A stretch of DNA of 64,000 bases, taken from contig OZ220746.1 of assembly GCA_965117025.1 (NCBI GenBank), forward strand, positions 1,426,001 through 1,490,000, in the 5' to 3' direction. Positions within the stretch are counted from its first letter, which is position 1. Each line of letters starts with the position of its first letter. The notes under the pieces are model-generated. The model was given only the letters and a program-made list of their open reading frames with translations, did not search any database and had not been told where the DNA came from. Positions 36,381-45,679 of this stretch are shown here, piece by piece. Made by a program: the position numbers and the translations under genes. Origin of the DNA: VXPQ01 sp965117025. GTDB taxonomy: Bacteria; Bacteroidota; Rhodothermia; Rhodothermales; VXPQ01.

Positions 36381-37597
36381 GGGGCTTCCACAGCGGTGGT
36401 CCGCACCGCCATGCCTTCCGTCGCAAACTGAATACCGCCTGTGGTGACCGCCTGACCCGCTTCGAGCGCTCCGGTCACATACACGTCGTCATCGGAACGT
36501 TGTAAAACACGCACCGGGACAATAGTCAGCACCGTATCGCCGCGCACTGCCCAGACCTCGTTGCCGGGCCTGAGCGCCGAGCGCTGCACAATGAAGTACC
36601 GGTCCGGAACGACCCCCTGGATATGTACTTCCACAAACTTGCCCACGAGAAGGGGCGGTGCACCGGGGCCGGCGGGAGAATCGTTATTCCCTGCCCAGGC
36701 GCCGCCCGCGAAGGGGGCCGGAACGCGTACAATCACGTCGATAGTCCGCGTCTGTTCGTCCAGAGAACTCTCCGCCCGATCTACATAGCCCTCCCAGGCG
36801 TAGCTTCGATCGCCGTACTCTGCGATGACGCGGGCGGCCACCCGTCTATTCCCGTCGCCCGCTTTGAGATTCCAAAGACGGGGAATGAGCGCCGCATCGG
36901 CGTCGGAGAGAGGAACCACGACCTCCACAGCATCCGAAGCGTAAAGGCGCCCCACGCCCTGACCGGCTGCCACGAACTGACCTTCATCCACGGACTCGTC
37001 CCGCACAATTCCGTTGAAGGGGGCAAGGACCTCTGTACGGGACAACGCCAGCTCGGCATCGGCCAACACGGTGCTGTCTCTGACCAGAGCGGCCCGGGCA
37101 GCCTTGAGTTGAGGCTCCCTGAGCGTCAAGGGACTGGCTCCGTCTGAAGATGCGGCGCCCGACTCGCGGCGTTGAAATTGCGCGTATTCGGAACGAGCGA
37201 TCAGCGCCTCTTCCTCTGCCTGAAGAAGCGCTACCTGCTGGGCAGCTACATTGGCGCGCGCCTGCTGCACCCTGTTGCGATAATCGGCATCGTCGATGCG
37301 GAACAGAACCTGCCCCTCCTCGACACGCCCTCCGCTCTGAAAAGCAGAGTCTACCCAAGACACCTTACCGCTGACTTCGGCAGTAACATGTATCTCTGCA
37401 GTGGGGCGAACCGTGCCGGCCCCGTACACAGGGATGGGACCAACCCCGGCAACCACAGGAGCCGTGATTGCAACAGGCGTATTGTCAGGAGGAGGCCGGA
37501 GTTCCGGCTCGGGCCTGAGTTGAACAAGCAGAGCGGCAAGAGCCAGGCATACCAGCAGAATGCCGCCAGCCACCAGGAAGCCTTTACGTCGAGTCAT
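36377..37597 (-). CDS. RND efflux periplasmic adaptor (membrane fusion protein)
   Basis: 406 residues. N-terminal membrane anchor at about 6-28 (GFLVAGGILLVCLALAALLV), then the typical fold of hairpin, lipoyl-like and beta-barrel segments; VEEGQVLFRIDDADYRNRV and ALSRTEVLAPFNGIVRD are the recognisable lipoyl halves. It bridges the inner-membrane pump and the outer-membrane channel. Stop and start overlap with both neighbours (ATGA), giving translational coupling. Confidence 0.92.
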   Translation of the reverse strand: MTRRKGFLVAGGILLVCLALAALLVQLRPEPELRPPPDNTPVAITAPVVAGVGPIPVYGAGTVRPTAEIHVTAEVSGKVSWVDSAFQSGGRVEEGQVLFRIDDADYRNRVQQARANVAAQQVALLQAEEEALIARSEYAQFQRRESGAASSDGASPLTLREPQLKAARAALVRDSTVLADAELALSRTEVLAPFNGIVRDESVDEGQFVAAGQGVGRLYASDAVEVVVPLSDADAALIPRLWNLKAGDGNRRVAARVIAEYGDRSYAWEGYVDRAESSLDEQTRTIDVIVRVPAPFAGGAWAGNNDSPAGPGAPPLLVGKFVEVHIQGVVPDRYFIVQRSALRPGNEVWAVRGDTVLTIVPVRVLQRSDDDVYVTGALEAGQAVTTGGIQFATEGMAVRTTAVEAP

Positions 37598-39138
37598 CTG
37601 TCTTCTCTATTTAATACCGGCTGAACAGAGGTCATGCGTGGTGCATCCGGCGAATCCGGCGCCGTCCAGGCGCCCCCAAGGGCACGGTGCACTGCAAGAC
37701 GGGCCAGCGCCAAATCTCGTTCTGCGCCTGCGAGCGCGGACGCTACATTCAGACGGGTGAGCAATACATCCAGGTATTCCGTGTAACTTCCGATTCCTGA
37801 CGCGTATCTCTGTGACTTGAGATCTACCGAAGCCTGGGCCTCCTCCAGACGGGAACCAAGAAAAGCATGACGCCGTGTTGCATTTTCCAGTCCGGCCAAA
37901 GCAGCCTCCACCTCGTTTACAGCCGTAACCACGGTACGCCCGTAGGCAGCGGCCATCTCGTCGAAACGGGCATGGGCAAGCGCCACATTGTTTCTGAGAC
38001 GACCGCCTTGTATGACCGGCGCGGTCAGATTCGCTATCAGGTTACGGAACCACTGATCCACATTGAAGAGCCCATCGGCTTCCGTACTCTGCAACCCGAT
38101 AGACCCCGAAAACGAGAAGGTGGGGAGCAATTCGGCACGGCGGGCTCCGATCGCGTAACGGGCCGCGTCCAGCCGCTGTCCGGCGGCTATCACATCCGGC
38201 CGCTGGAGCAGAAGATCCGCCGGGACGCCCGCCGGAACAGGATCCGCTACCGGCGAGGGAGTAAGCGCATCGGGAAGGATTGCCTCCATATCCGGCCGGT
38301 AACCGCCCAGCAATACGGAGAGACGTCCTTCGGCGCTGGCCAGCAGACTTTCCAGTTGCGGCAACCCTGCCTGTGCATTGCGCAACTCCTGACGCACCCG
38401 ATAGAGATAGAAAGAACCTGCAAGTCCACGGTCGTACCGGGTCAGAGCCAACTGCTCCTGCTCCAGAAGAACATCCACCATCTCGCGGGCAAGCGCGGTC
38501 TGCCGCCGAATTGAGGCGATCTCGAAATAGGTCGTGATCGTCTCGGACAGGATTCCGATGCGCGCTGTGTGAAAGTCCGATTCCGAAGCAAGGTATTCGG
38601 CACCCGCTGCAAGGGCGTCATTACGAACGCGGCCCCAGAAATCCAGCTCGTAGGAAAAGTCGGCGCTCAGCGCATAGGTAGTGAGCGCCAACCGGTCGGG
38701 CAGCGTGAAGGGTATGGGAAAATCGCTCTGATCCCCACCCAATCCCAACTCCTGGATTTGCGCACCAATGCCGGCGTTCGTGGGCGAGTCGATGTCATTG
38801 ACGCCCCCGCCTACCTGAACCGCCGGGAAGTATGCGGCCCTGACCATACGGGCTCTCGCTCTTGCCTGCTGGACCCGGGCAACCCCCGCTGCCAGATCGA
38901 AGTTGGAGACCAGCACCGAATCGATCACGGTGTTAAGCGCCGGGTCGGCGAAGGCATGCCACCATTCCACCGGTTCGTGGGGACCGTCCGCAAGGCTCTC
39001 CGCGAAATCCCCGGGCAGTTCGGAAACAGACTCGGGAACCGAGGTTCGCGGCGCCAACGAGCACCCGGCGAACAAGGCGCCCGAAACAAGCAGGCACAGA
39101 ACCGTTCGTATTACTGTTATTGGCGTTTCAGGGTGCAT
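37594..39138 (-). CDS. Outer-membrane efflux lipoprotein (NodT/OprM family)
   Basis: 514 residues. Lipoprotein signal with the lipobox LFAGCS (lipidated Cys26), then the two-repeat outer-membrane efflux (TolC/OEP) architecture with ARYAIGARRAELLPTFSFS and a second similar block, ending in EYLDVLLTRLNVASAL. First gene of the RND operon; the upstream 277 bp towards the amidohydrolase gene carries a small glycosyltransferase relic. No transcriptional regulator is adjacent, so control is not evident. Confidence 0.92.
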   Translation of the reverse strand: MHPETPITVIRTVLCLLVSGALFAGCSLAPRTSVPESVSELPGDFAESLADGPHEPVEWWHAFADPALNTVIDSVLVSNFDLAAGVARVQQARARARMVRAAYFPAVQVGGGVNDIDSPTNAGIGAQIQELGLGGDQSDFPIPFTLPDRLALTTYALSADFSYELDFWGRVRNDALAAGAEYLASESDFHTARIGILSETITTYFEIASIRRQTALAREMVDVLLEQEQLALTRYDRGLAGSFYLYRVRQELRNAQAGLPQLESLLASAEGRLSVLLGGYRPDMEAILPDALTPSPVADPVPAGVPADLLLQRPDVIAAGQRLDAARYAIGARRAELLPTFSFSGSIGLQSTEADGLFNVDQWFRNLIANLTAPVIQGGRLRNNVALAHARFDEMAAAYGRTVVTAVNEVEAALAGLENATRRHAFLGSRLEEAQASVDLKSQRYASGIGSYTEYLDVLLTRLNVASALAGAERDLALARLAVHRALGGAWTAPDSPDAPRMTSVQPVLNREDR

Positions 39139-39321
39139 AGTCGTCTTGCGCCGGAACGGACGAAATTCAGTCCACGCCCCATTCTGCTCTGCATGTCTAC
39201 GGTATCCACAAAGGACAAAGTATCCAGATTCATTGAAAAATGCTATAAGCCCCCCTCTTTAACGCAAGGCGAACTTACAAGGCGTAAACGGAATGTACGG
39301 ATCCATACCCATGCGCACGCT

Positions 39322-39405
39322 TCAGAGCACATGCCGAATCGCCGCCTCCAGGCCATCCACCATGTTACTCAGGATTAGATGTTCCTCTGATCCATTTTGA
39401 GCCAG
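39322..39405 (-). pseudogene. Relic of a glycosyltransferase C-terminus
   Basis: The last 27 codons before TAG read SEEHLILSNMVDGLEAAIRH. The GT4 protein at 23839-25026 ends REHLTIDRMVDGLEAAVRHA. Identity over about 20 residues and the position of the shared end argue for a decayed GT4 gene here. The frame upstream is the antisense of the amidohydrolase gene and does not continue the match. Confidence 0.4.
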
Positions 39406-39415
39406 CGAAAAAACA

Positions 39416-41185
39416 CTACAATGCCTTGACGCGAATATCCCGAAATTCGATGCGGTGGCCGTGGCCCAGAAAACCGATGTAGCCCGACGGATTGAACAGA
39501 CCCGGATGCTCCCTGCCGTCGATCGTCCCGGACCCGGCCTCCTGTTCCAGATCAACATCCACGATCACCGTCCCGTTGAGGATGACAGTGATGTGGTTAC
39601 CTCGAGCCACGATCTCTTGTTCGTTCCATTCGCCCAGCGGCTTCTGATATCCGCGATGTGCCGGAGCGACACCGTACACAGAGCCGTGATATTGCCACGG
39701 CTGCAAATTGGCGTATTGCGGGGCAGTGTCGTCGAGTATCTGGATTTCCATGCCGTAGTACGCGGCGTCCTTACCCCGCTCGGCGCGGATTCCCACCCCA
39801 TTGTTGGCGCCGGACTCCAGCTTAAACGCAAAACGCAGGTGAAAGTCGCTGTATTCCCTATCTATATAGAGATTACCGCCGCCCTCTTTAAGACACACGA
39901 GGCTGCCGTTCTCGACGGTATAACCTTCCGTGTCGCCGGTCCATCCTGTCAGATCCACACCATTGAAAACCGAAACAAAACCCTCCTCGTTCGGGGCGGC
40001 CATGGATTGCTCCGCTTCCCAGGCTCGCACCTTTGGAATCGCGGCGTCGAAGATACGCTCGTAGTTGAGACGCTCCACCCGGGCGCGCACGTCGGGAGCA
40101 AGACGGTCCCACAAGGGCCGGTACATCGTATGGGTCCGGGCATAGGCTTCCCAATCCACCGGCCCCACGGAATCGGTACCGAAGAGAAACCGCGTGGGGT
40201 GCCTGGCTATGAGTGCGGCCCATTCCTCCACCGTTTCGTCATCCTTGAGAAGATGCTCCGCCACCTCGTCCCAGGAAATGTCGAGCATCACGTGCCGGTA
40301 ACGCGGATCGCTCAACATACGGTCGAGCAGTTCGACATGCTCCGGGGACGGCGCCACAAAACGACCCAGTCCGGTATGGGCCCAGATGATGACAGCCCCG
40401 GGATGCGCCGCAAAGACGTCCAGCAGGTCTTCGTAATAATCCGGGTCGGGGCCGGGACGCACATTGTCGATATCGCAATGCAGGATGACCACCAGGCCGA
40501 TTTCCGCGGCTGTGGCCAGAATCCGGTCCAGGGCAGGGTTGCGCAGACTGGCCGTATGCCCCGTGATCTTCGACGACACGAATTCCTTGTGAATGCTGAA
40601 CTCGCCGATGCCGGCGAACACGCCGGGGAACGTGCGCAGAACGCGCTCGATGTGGTCGGCGGCATACATGTCCGTGGGATTGAAGCCCGTAATCATGGGG
40701 TCCACCCGGCGCCGCTCCGCGTCCGACAACGACAGGTACTCGTGCGCAATCACCGCATCCACGAACGAATAGTAGTAGAGCGCCGCGTCCGAGCGCAGGT
40801 AATAATCCGGCGCCCGGTCTCCGGATACGAAATAATCCCATTTCTGCTGCAAGGGGATGCCGAACAGCGCCGTGCGGCCTACCCGGTCGCCCACCATGTC
40901 GAGATATTCACGCACCGGAGGACCCTCCTGCACATAATTCAGCAAATGGAAATGGGCGTCGTTGAAGAATGGAACGGGTGTGTCGCTTTCGGAAACGGAC
41001 GCAATTCCTTCGTCCGGGGCTCCGGTAACAGGCGATATGGAGTCATGGACCGCTTGAGTAACGGGCGCCGCGGTCGACACGAGTGCCACACCGGCATCGC
41101 TGGCCGGCGCCAGCGAAGACCCCGCCGAACAGCCGGTCCATACAAAGACAATCAGGTATATCCAACTTGTATGGATTCCTTTCAT
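39416..41185 (-). CDS. Lipoprotein fusing an amidohydrolase with a DUF1080 (3-keto-disaccharide hydrolase-like) domain
   Basis: About 589 residues. Lipobox VWTGC near residue 18 (signal from MKGIHTSWIYLIVF), then an amidohydrolase TIM-barrel at about 70-380 with the metal-binding HxH in DAHFHLLN, and late Asp in FGTDSVGP. The C-terminal about 190 residues are a DUF1080 jelly-roll: FNGVDLTGWTG, then YHGSVYGVAP and GYIGFLGHGHRIEFRDIRV. DUF1080 members act on keto-sugars, so the pair may handle sugar derivatives or esters in the periplasm/outer membrane; this pairing is inference. The earlier TTG start at 41236 is less likely. The sodium symporter gene lies directly upstream. Confidence 0.82.
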   Translation of the reverse strand: MKGIHTSWIYLIVFVWTGCSAGSSLAPASDAGVALVSTAAPVTQAVHDSISPVTGAPDEGIASVSESDTPVPFFNDAHFHLLNYVQEGPPVREYLDMVGDRVGRTALFGIPLQQKWDYFVSGDRAPDYYLRSDAALYYYSFVDAVIAHEYLSLSDAERRRVDPMITGFNPTDMYAADHIERVLRTFPGVFAGIGEFSIHKEFVSSKITGHTASLRNPALDRILATAAEIGLVVILHCDIDNVRPGPDPDYYEDLLDVFAAHPGAVIIWAHTGLGRFVAPSPEHVELLDRMLSDPRYRHVMLDISWDEVAEHLLKDDETVEEWAALIARHPTRFLFGTDSVGPVDWEAYARTHTMYRPLWDRLAPDVRARVERLNYERIFDAAIPKVRAWEAEQSMAAPNEEGFVSVFNGVDLTGWTGDTEGYTVENGSLVCLKEGGGNLYIDREYSDFHLRFAFKLESGANNGVGIRAERGKDAAYYGMEIQILDDTAPQYANLQPWQYHGSVYGVAPAHRGYQKPLGEWNEQEIVARGNHITVILNGTVIVDVDLEQEAGSGTIDGREHPGLFNPSGYIGFLGHGHRIEFRDIRVKAL

Positions 41186-41263
41186 GGGTTTGGAGAAGTC
41201 GAGCATGAAGAGAAAAGACCATTTTGAAATGGCCAACGGATACGGCAGGCGTCACCCCATCTC

Positions 41264-42796
41264 CTATCCTCCGAAAAAAGGCTCCAGGCGGGAACGGTCG
41301 GAACGAGGCGTGGCGAGACTCACGCCGACAAGCGCCAGAATGGACAACGCCACGGCAGGATACGTTACCTCCTGCAGAAACGGATGAAGGCTGCTGAACC
41401 AGGCCTGTTCGGACATCCAGAACGTCCATACCAGCGTGACCGTGGTCCCCGTCAGGATAGAGGCGATTGCCCCCGCTGCGGTAGCCCGCTTCCACAGGAA
41501 GGCGGCAAGAAGCGCCGGGGTTATGGACGTGCCGTACACCAGATAGGCCGTATAGGCCGCCGTCAGAATGGTCGGAAACTGATCCACCAGCAAATAGGCG
41601 ATCACGCCCAGCAGAAGGACCCAGCCCCGGCTCATCAGCACGATAGCGCGGGAACTCATATCCGGAGCAATGAAGCGCTGCACTACATCCCGCGTCAGGT
41701 TCGTGGCAGGCACCAGCAGGAACGAGTCCGCGGTGGAAACAATGATTGCCATCATGGTGGCCACCAGCGTCATGCCCAGGACAAGGGGCATATAGGCAGA
41801 GGTCGCCAGGGTCGGAATAATGTACTCGGACCGGTTGCCTGCCACATCCGCCGCCCCCCCGGCGAACAGTTCGGGAATCAGCCCCTGATCGGCCGCCACC
41901 GCCCCGGTCAGACCCACGAAATACACGGCGGACTCGAGCACCACCACCCCGATCACCCAGAAAAACACGGCCTTCTGCGCCGCGTTGCCGTCCTTTGCGC
42001 TGAATATCCGCTGGTACATGTTGGCGTCGCCCATCAGGAGAAGCATGGTCGGGATCAGAAAGGATATGGCTACGATCGGCCCGGACGAGGCGCCGGTGCG
42101 CTCATTTGCCCAGTTGCCGAACAACTCCCATTTTCCCGCCGCTTCCGCATACATCACGATCTCGTCCATCCCGCCCACCGCATTCACCATGAAAAACACC
42201 GTGGCGAACACCCCCAGCACCATGAGTATGCCGTTCACGACATCGGTGTATACGACCGATAACATCCCGGCCAGCGCCGTATAGGCGATGGCGAAGAGCG
42301 CCGTGATGACAATGCCTGCCTGCACAGAGATCTCCGCCTCCGTTCCCTGCGTAATGAAGTGCAGCACATTGCCGCCGCCCCGAAACTGGTACGAAACGAT
42401 GGTCAGGTAGGCAATGATGGTGGCGATGGTCGCCAGTACGCTGGAAACCCGTCCGTAGCGCGCCTCGAAAATGTCCGGCACGGTCACCTTGCCGAAATTG
42501 CGGATGCGGCGCGCAATAAAATAAATGAGCACGATGCCGGCCCATGCGCCGGCGCTGGACCACAGCCCCGCCATGCCGTTGCGATATCCCAATCCGGCGC
42601 TGCCGAACAGGGATCCGCTTCCCATCCAGGTGGCAAGCAGCGTGCCTACCAGCACCCACCAGGGGAGCGTACGGCCCGCCACCATGAAATCCTCCCCCGT
42701 CTTTACGATCCGGCTCTTGTAGTACCCGACCCCGACCAAAGCGGTCAGATAAATAAGGATCGCAAGGATGTAGGGATTGTCAAAAAGCGCCAGCAC
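41264..42796 (-). CDS. Sodium/solute symporter (SSS) family transporter
   Basis: 510 residues, about 13 membrane segments. The SSS family block is readable: DFMVAGRTLPWWVLVGTLLA, TWMGSGSLFGSAGLGYRNG near residue 60 and ILMVLGVFATVFFMVN. These transporters take up sugars, amino acids or other organic solutes with Na+. The start codon is GTG. The stop is 78 bp upstream of the amidohydrolase start, so transport and hydrolysis are probably linked; the solute remains unknown. Divergent to aspS. Confidence 0.88.
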   Translation of the reverse strand: MLALFDNPYILAILIYLTALVGVGYYKSRIVKTGEDFMVAGRTLPWWVLVGTLLATWMGSGSLFGSAGLGYRNGMAGLWSSAGAWAGIVLIYFIARRIRNFGKVTVPDIFEARYGRVSSVLATIATIIAYLTIVSYQFRGGGNVLHFITQGTEAEISVQAGIVITALFAIAYTALAGMLSVVYTDVVNGILMVLGVFATVFFMVNAVGGMDEIVMYAEAAGKWELFGNWANERTGASSGPIVAISFLIPTMLLLMGDANMYQRIFSAKDGNAAQKAVFFWVIGVVVLESAVYFVGLTGAVAADQGLIPELFAGGAADVAGNRSEYIIPTLATSAYMPLVLGMTLVATMMAIIVSTADSFLLVPATNLTRDVVQRFIAPDMSSRAIVLMSRGWVLLLGVIAYLLVDQFPTILTAAYTAYLVYGTSITPALLAAFLWKRATAAGAIASILTGTTVTLVWTFWMSEQAWFSSLHPFLQEVTYPAVALSILALVGVSLATPRSDRSRLEPFFGG

Positions 42797-43040
42797 AGGG
42801 GTTTTCCGGGGAATGTGGGCAAAAATCCAACGATTATTCGTCGAGACGTTCGAAAGTGGGGATCGTTTCCACCATCTTCATGCGTAATTTACGCTTGATA
42901 CTGCACCCGTGCCGTCCGATCTGCGAACGCATACGGCGCCTGCTTCGTCAAAGAGCGCCGCAACGAACCGCCGATCCCTTACTACCCCCATGACCACGCG
43001 AGACTCCCACACGCCGGTCACCGGCAAAGACATGCATCCG

Positions 43041-44843
43041 ATGCGCACGCACACCTGCGGCGAGCTCCGCTCCGAACACGTCGGCGAGGAAGTCGTGCTC
43101 AAGGGGTGGGTGGATACCCGCCGCGATCTCGGCGGAGTCATCTTTCTGGACCTGCGGGATCGCTACGGATTGACACAGGTCGTGTGTTCTCCCCAGGACG
43201 AAAAGGAAGCCTACGAACGCGCCGATCTGGTGCGCAACGAGTATGTGATTTCTATCCGGGGCACGGTCGGCGAACGAACGCAGGAAACCATTAACCCGAA
43301 ACTTCCGACCGGCGAGGTCGAAGTGCGGGTCCGGGACCTGATCGTGCTGAGCAGCTCCGAACCGGTCCCTTTTGCCGTGTCGGCCCATGAGGAAAAACGG
43401 CGTGCGGCAGGCGAGAATCTGCGTCTGCGCTACCGGTACCTGGATCTGCGGCGGCCGGAACTCCAGGACATCCTGGTGCTGCGCCACAAGACCTGTCAGG
43501 CCATACGCGGATACTTTGACCGGAACGGCTTCGTGGAAGTCGAAACTCCGGTGCTCATGAAATCCACGCCGGAAGGCGCCCGGGACTACCTGGTGCCGAG
43601 CCGCGTGCATCCGGGCCAGTTCTACGCGCTTCCGCAATCGCCGCAGACCTACAAGCAGATTCTGATGATCTCCGGGCTGGACCGGTACTTCCAGATCGTC
43701 AAATGCTTCCGGGACGAAGATCTGCGGGCAGACCGCCAGCCCGAGTTCACGCAGATCGACGTAGAGATGAGCTTTCCCGACGAGGAGCAGATTTACACGA
43801 CCTTCGAGGGACTCATGCAGGCGATCTGGAAAGAGGTGAAGGACATCGATCTGTCCGTACCGTTCCCCCGATTGACCTGGCGCGAGGCCATCGAACGGTT
43901 TGGTTCGGACAAGCCCGACCTCCGCTTCGGCATGGAAATCCGGGATGTGAGCGATGTGTTCAAAGGCTCCGGCTTCCGTGTTTTCGATCGCATCCTGAAA
44001 AACGACGGACGCATCGTGGCGATCGTCGCCAGGGGAGAAGGAGACAGGGCGCGCAGCCGGATGGACCGCCTCGACAAGGACATTGTCCGGCGGCAGATCG
44101 GCGTCGGGGGGCTGATTTACTTCAAACTGCCGTCGGACGGCTCGGAAATGTATTCCTCGGTCAAGGAACATGTGATTGCCCGGGAATACGTGGATGCCTG
44201 CATCGAGGCCGTCGGCGCCAAGGACGGCGATCTGGTGCTGGTGCTGGCCGGCCCCGATCCGGATGTTTATGTGCATATGGGCAAATTGCGCCTGCACATG
44301 GCGCATGAAACCGGTCTGATCCCGGCGCACGGCGAGCAGTGGAATTTTGTATGGGTCACCGAATTTCCGCTGCTGGAACGGGATGCGGACGCCAAACGAT
44401 TTACGGCCATGCACCATCCGTTCACCGCGCCTCATCCTGACGATGAAGCGGCGCTTGACACCACGCCGGGCAAGGTGCGGGCCCGCGCCTACGATATGGC
44501 GCTCAACGGGGTGGAACTGGGCGGCGGCTCGATCCGGATTCATTCGAGAGACATGCAGCACCGCATATTCCGTCTGCTCGGAATGGACGAGGAAGAAACC
44601 GAGCGACGGTTCGGTTTCCTGCTGGACGCGTTCCGCTACGGCGCACCGCCCCATGGCGGCATCGCCTTCGGCCTCGACCGTATCATCATGGCGCTGGCGG
44701 GCACGCACAACATCCGCGACGTAATCGCCTTCCCGAAAACGCAGACTGCACAGGAACTGATGGTCCGGTCGCCGGATACAGTCGATACGAAGCAACTGGC
44801 GGCATTGCATATCGAGATTGTGCCGGACGAAGACCCTGAATAG
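43041..44843 (+). CDS. aspS: Aspartyl-tRNA synthetase
   Basis: Class IIb synthetase, bacterial type. An OB-fold anticodon-binding domain starts at MRTHTCGELRSEHVG; motif 2 is around EDLRADRQPEFTQIDVEMSF, the bacterial GAD insertion sits between (VKEHVIAREYVDACIEAVGA region), and motif 3 is GIAFGLDRIIM. The frame is open to 42909 with further ATGs at 42990 and 43032; the ATG at 43041 matches the start of E. coli-like AspRS, giving 600 residues. It may be discriminating or non-discriminating; no asparaginyl-tRNA gene is here to tell. Confidence 0.95.
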   Translation: MRTHTCGELRSEHVGEEVVLKGWVDTRRDLGGVIFLDLRDRYGLTQVVCSPQDEKEAYERADLVRNEYVISIRGTVGERTQETINPKLPTGEVEVRVRDLIVLSSSEPVPFAVSAHEEKRRAAGENLRLRYRYLDLRRPELQDILVLRHKTCQAIRGYFDRNGFVEVETPVLMKSTPEGARDYLVPSRVHPGQFYALPQSPQTYKQILMISGLDRYFQIVKCFRDEDLRADRQPEFTQIDVEMSFPDEEQIYTTFEGLMQAIWKEVKDIDLSVPFPRLTWREAIERFGSDKPDLRFGMEIRDVSDVFKGSGFRVFDRILKNDGRIVAIVARGEGDRARSRMDRLDKDIVRRQIGVGGLIYFKLPSDGSEMYSSVKEHVIAREYVDACIEAVGAKDGDLVLVLAGPDPDVYVHMGKLRLHMAHETGLIPAHGEQWNFVWVTEFPLLERDADAKRFTAMHHPFTAPHPDDEAALDTTPGKVRARAYDMALNGVELGGGSIRIHSRDMQHRIFRLLGMDEEETERRFGFLLDAFRYGAPPHGGIAFGLDRIIMALAGTHNIRDVIAFPKTQTAQELMVRSPDTVDTKQLAALHIEIVPDEDPE

Positions 44844-44915
44844 ACGGCAGGCGGCACGCCGAAAAACAGGCCCTGGGGAAATCCTTCCCATCGCCGGATA
44901 CATACCCCCGCGTTT

Positions 44916-45338
44916 ATGGAAGCACCGGATCGACTCACGGAACTGGCCCGGCGCGAAATCGACTGGGAGCGTTGGGAGGCGTTGATCCGCAGGAACGGCA
45001 TTACCATAGATCGCCCGCGCGGGACGCGGCACCCTTCCCATCCCTCCATTATCTATCCGATGGACTACGGCTACGTGAACGGCACGAGCGCCACGGACGG
45101 ACAGGATCTGGATGTTTTTCGCGGCACGGTCCGGACCGGACTGACCGGTGCGATCATCAGCGTGGATCACCGCAAGGGAGACCGGGAATTCAAGCTGCTG
45201 TATGACTGCTCCCCCGAAGAAATCTATCTGGCCAACGGGTTCATTAACTTCGATCGCTCCCTGATGGAGGGCGTCCTCGTGCTCCGCAAGCCGATGGCGG
45301 ATCTATGGAAAGAAATTGCATCTTTTTGCACCGAGTAG
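44916..45338 (+). CDS. Inorganic pyrophosphatase-like protein
   Basis: 141 residues, related to family I soluble pyrophosphatases. YPMDYGYVNGTSATDGQDLDV corresponds to the region with the signature DxDPxD, but here it reads DGQDLD, so the second Asp is Gln and Pro is Asp. It is shorter than the usual about 175 residues. It may hydrolyse another phosphate compound, or PPi with altered kinetics. It starts 72 bp after aspS and precedes the tRNA-Lys gene. Confidence 0.65.
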   Translation: MEAPDRLTELARREIDWERWEALIRRNGITIDRPRGTRHPSHPSIIYPMDYGYVNGTSATDGQDLDVFRGTVRTGLTGAIISVDHRKGDREFKLLYDCSPEEIYLANGFINFDRSLMEGVLVLRKPMADLWKEIASFCTE

Positions 45339-45381
45339 CGTATATCGGGCGCGCTGCAGATGATATGTTACAGAACGGTTT

Positions 45382-45454
45382 GGTCCCGTAGCTCAGTTGG
45401 TAGAGCAACTGACTTTTAATCAGTGGGTCGCAGGTTCGATTCCTGCCGGGATCA
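45382..45454 (+). tRNA. tRNA-Lys (UUU)
   Basis: 73-nt cloverleaf. The acceptor stem pairs GGTCCCG with CGGGATC, the anticodon arm is ACTGA-CTTTTAA-TCAGT with anticodon TTT, and the T arm has GGTTCGATTCC. The CCA end is not encoded. It lies between the pyrophosphatase-like gene and tRNA-Leu. Confidence 0.95.
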
Positions 45455-45580
45455 CGCACAAAAAAGACGGATAGGGCACATTGAATAACGCGTATGCCGG
45501 ACGTGTGCGGGGCAACCCGCAAGAGTACTCCGGTGTTTTATCCATTCGTACATTCCATTCGTACATTTCATAAAGCTCAG

Positions 45581-45664
45581 GCCCGGGTGGCGGAATAGGT
45601 AGACGCACTGTCTTGAGGGGGCAGCGTTCGAAAGAGCGTGCTGGTTCGAATCCAGTCCCGGGCA
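45581..45664 (+). tRNA. tRNA-Leu (GAG)
   Basis: 84-nt class II tRNA. The acceptor GCCCGGG pairs with CCCGGGC, the anticodon loop TTGAGGG gives GAG, the long variable arm is CGTTCGAAAGAGCG, and the T arm has GGTTCGAATCC. CCA is not encoded. Its 3' end is 15 bp from the JAMM peptidase start. Confidence 0.95.
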
Positions 45665-45679
45665 CATTCACATCCCGCC

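Noticed and set aside
39455..41227. 590-residue plus-strand frame opposite the amidohydrolase gene
   Set aside because: Pure antisense shadow without signal, domain or homopolymer-free pattern.
42948..45170. 740-residue minus-strand frame across aspS
   Set aside because: Opposite strand of aspS and the pyrophosphatase-like gene, His/Arg-rich, no family match.
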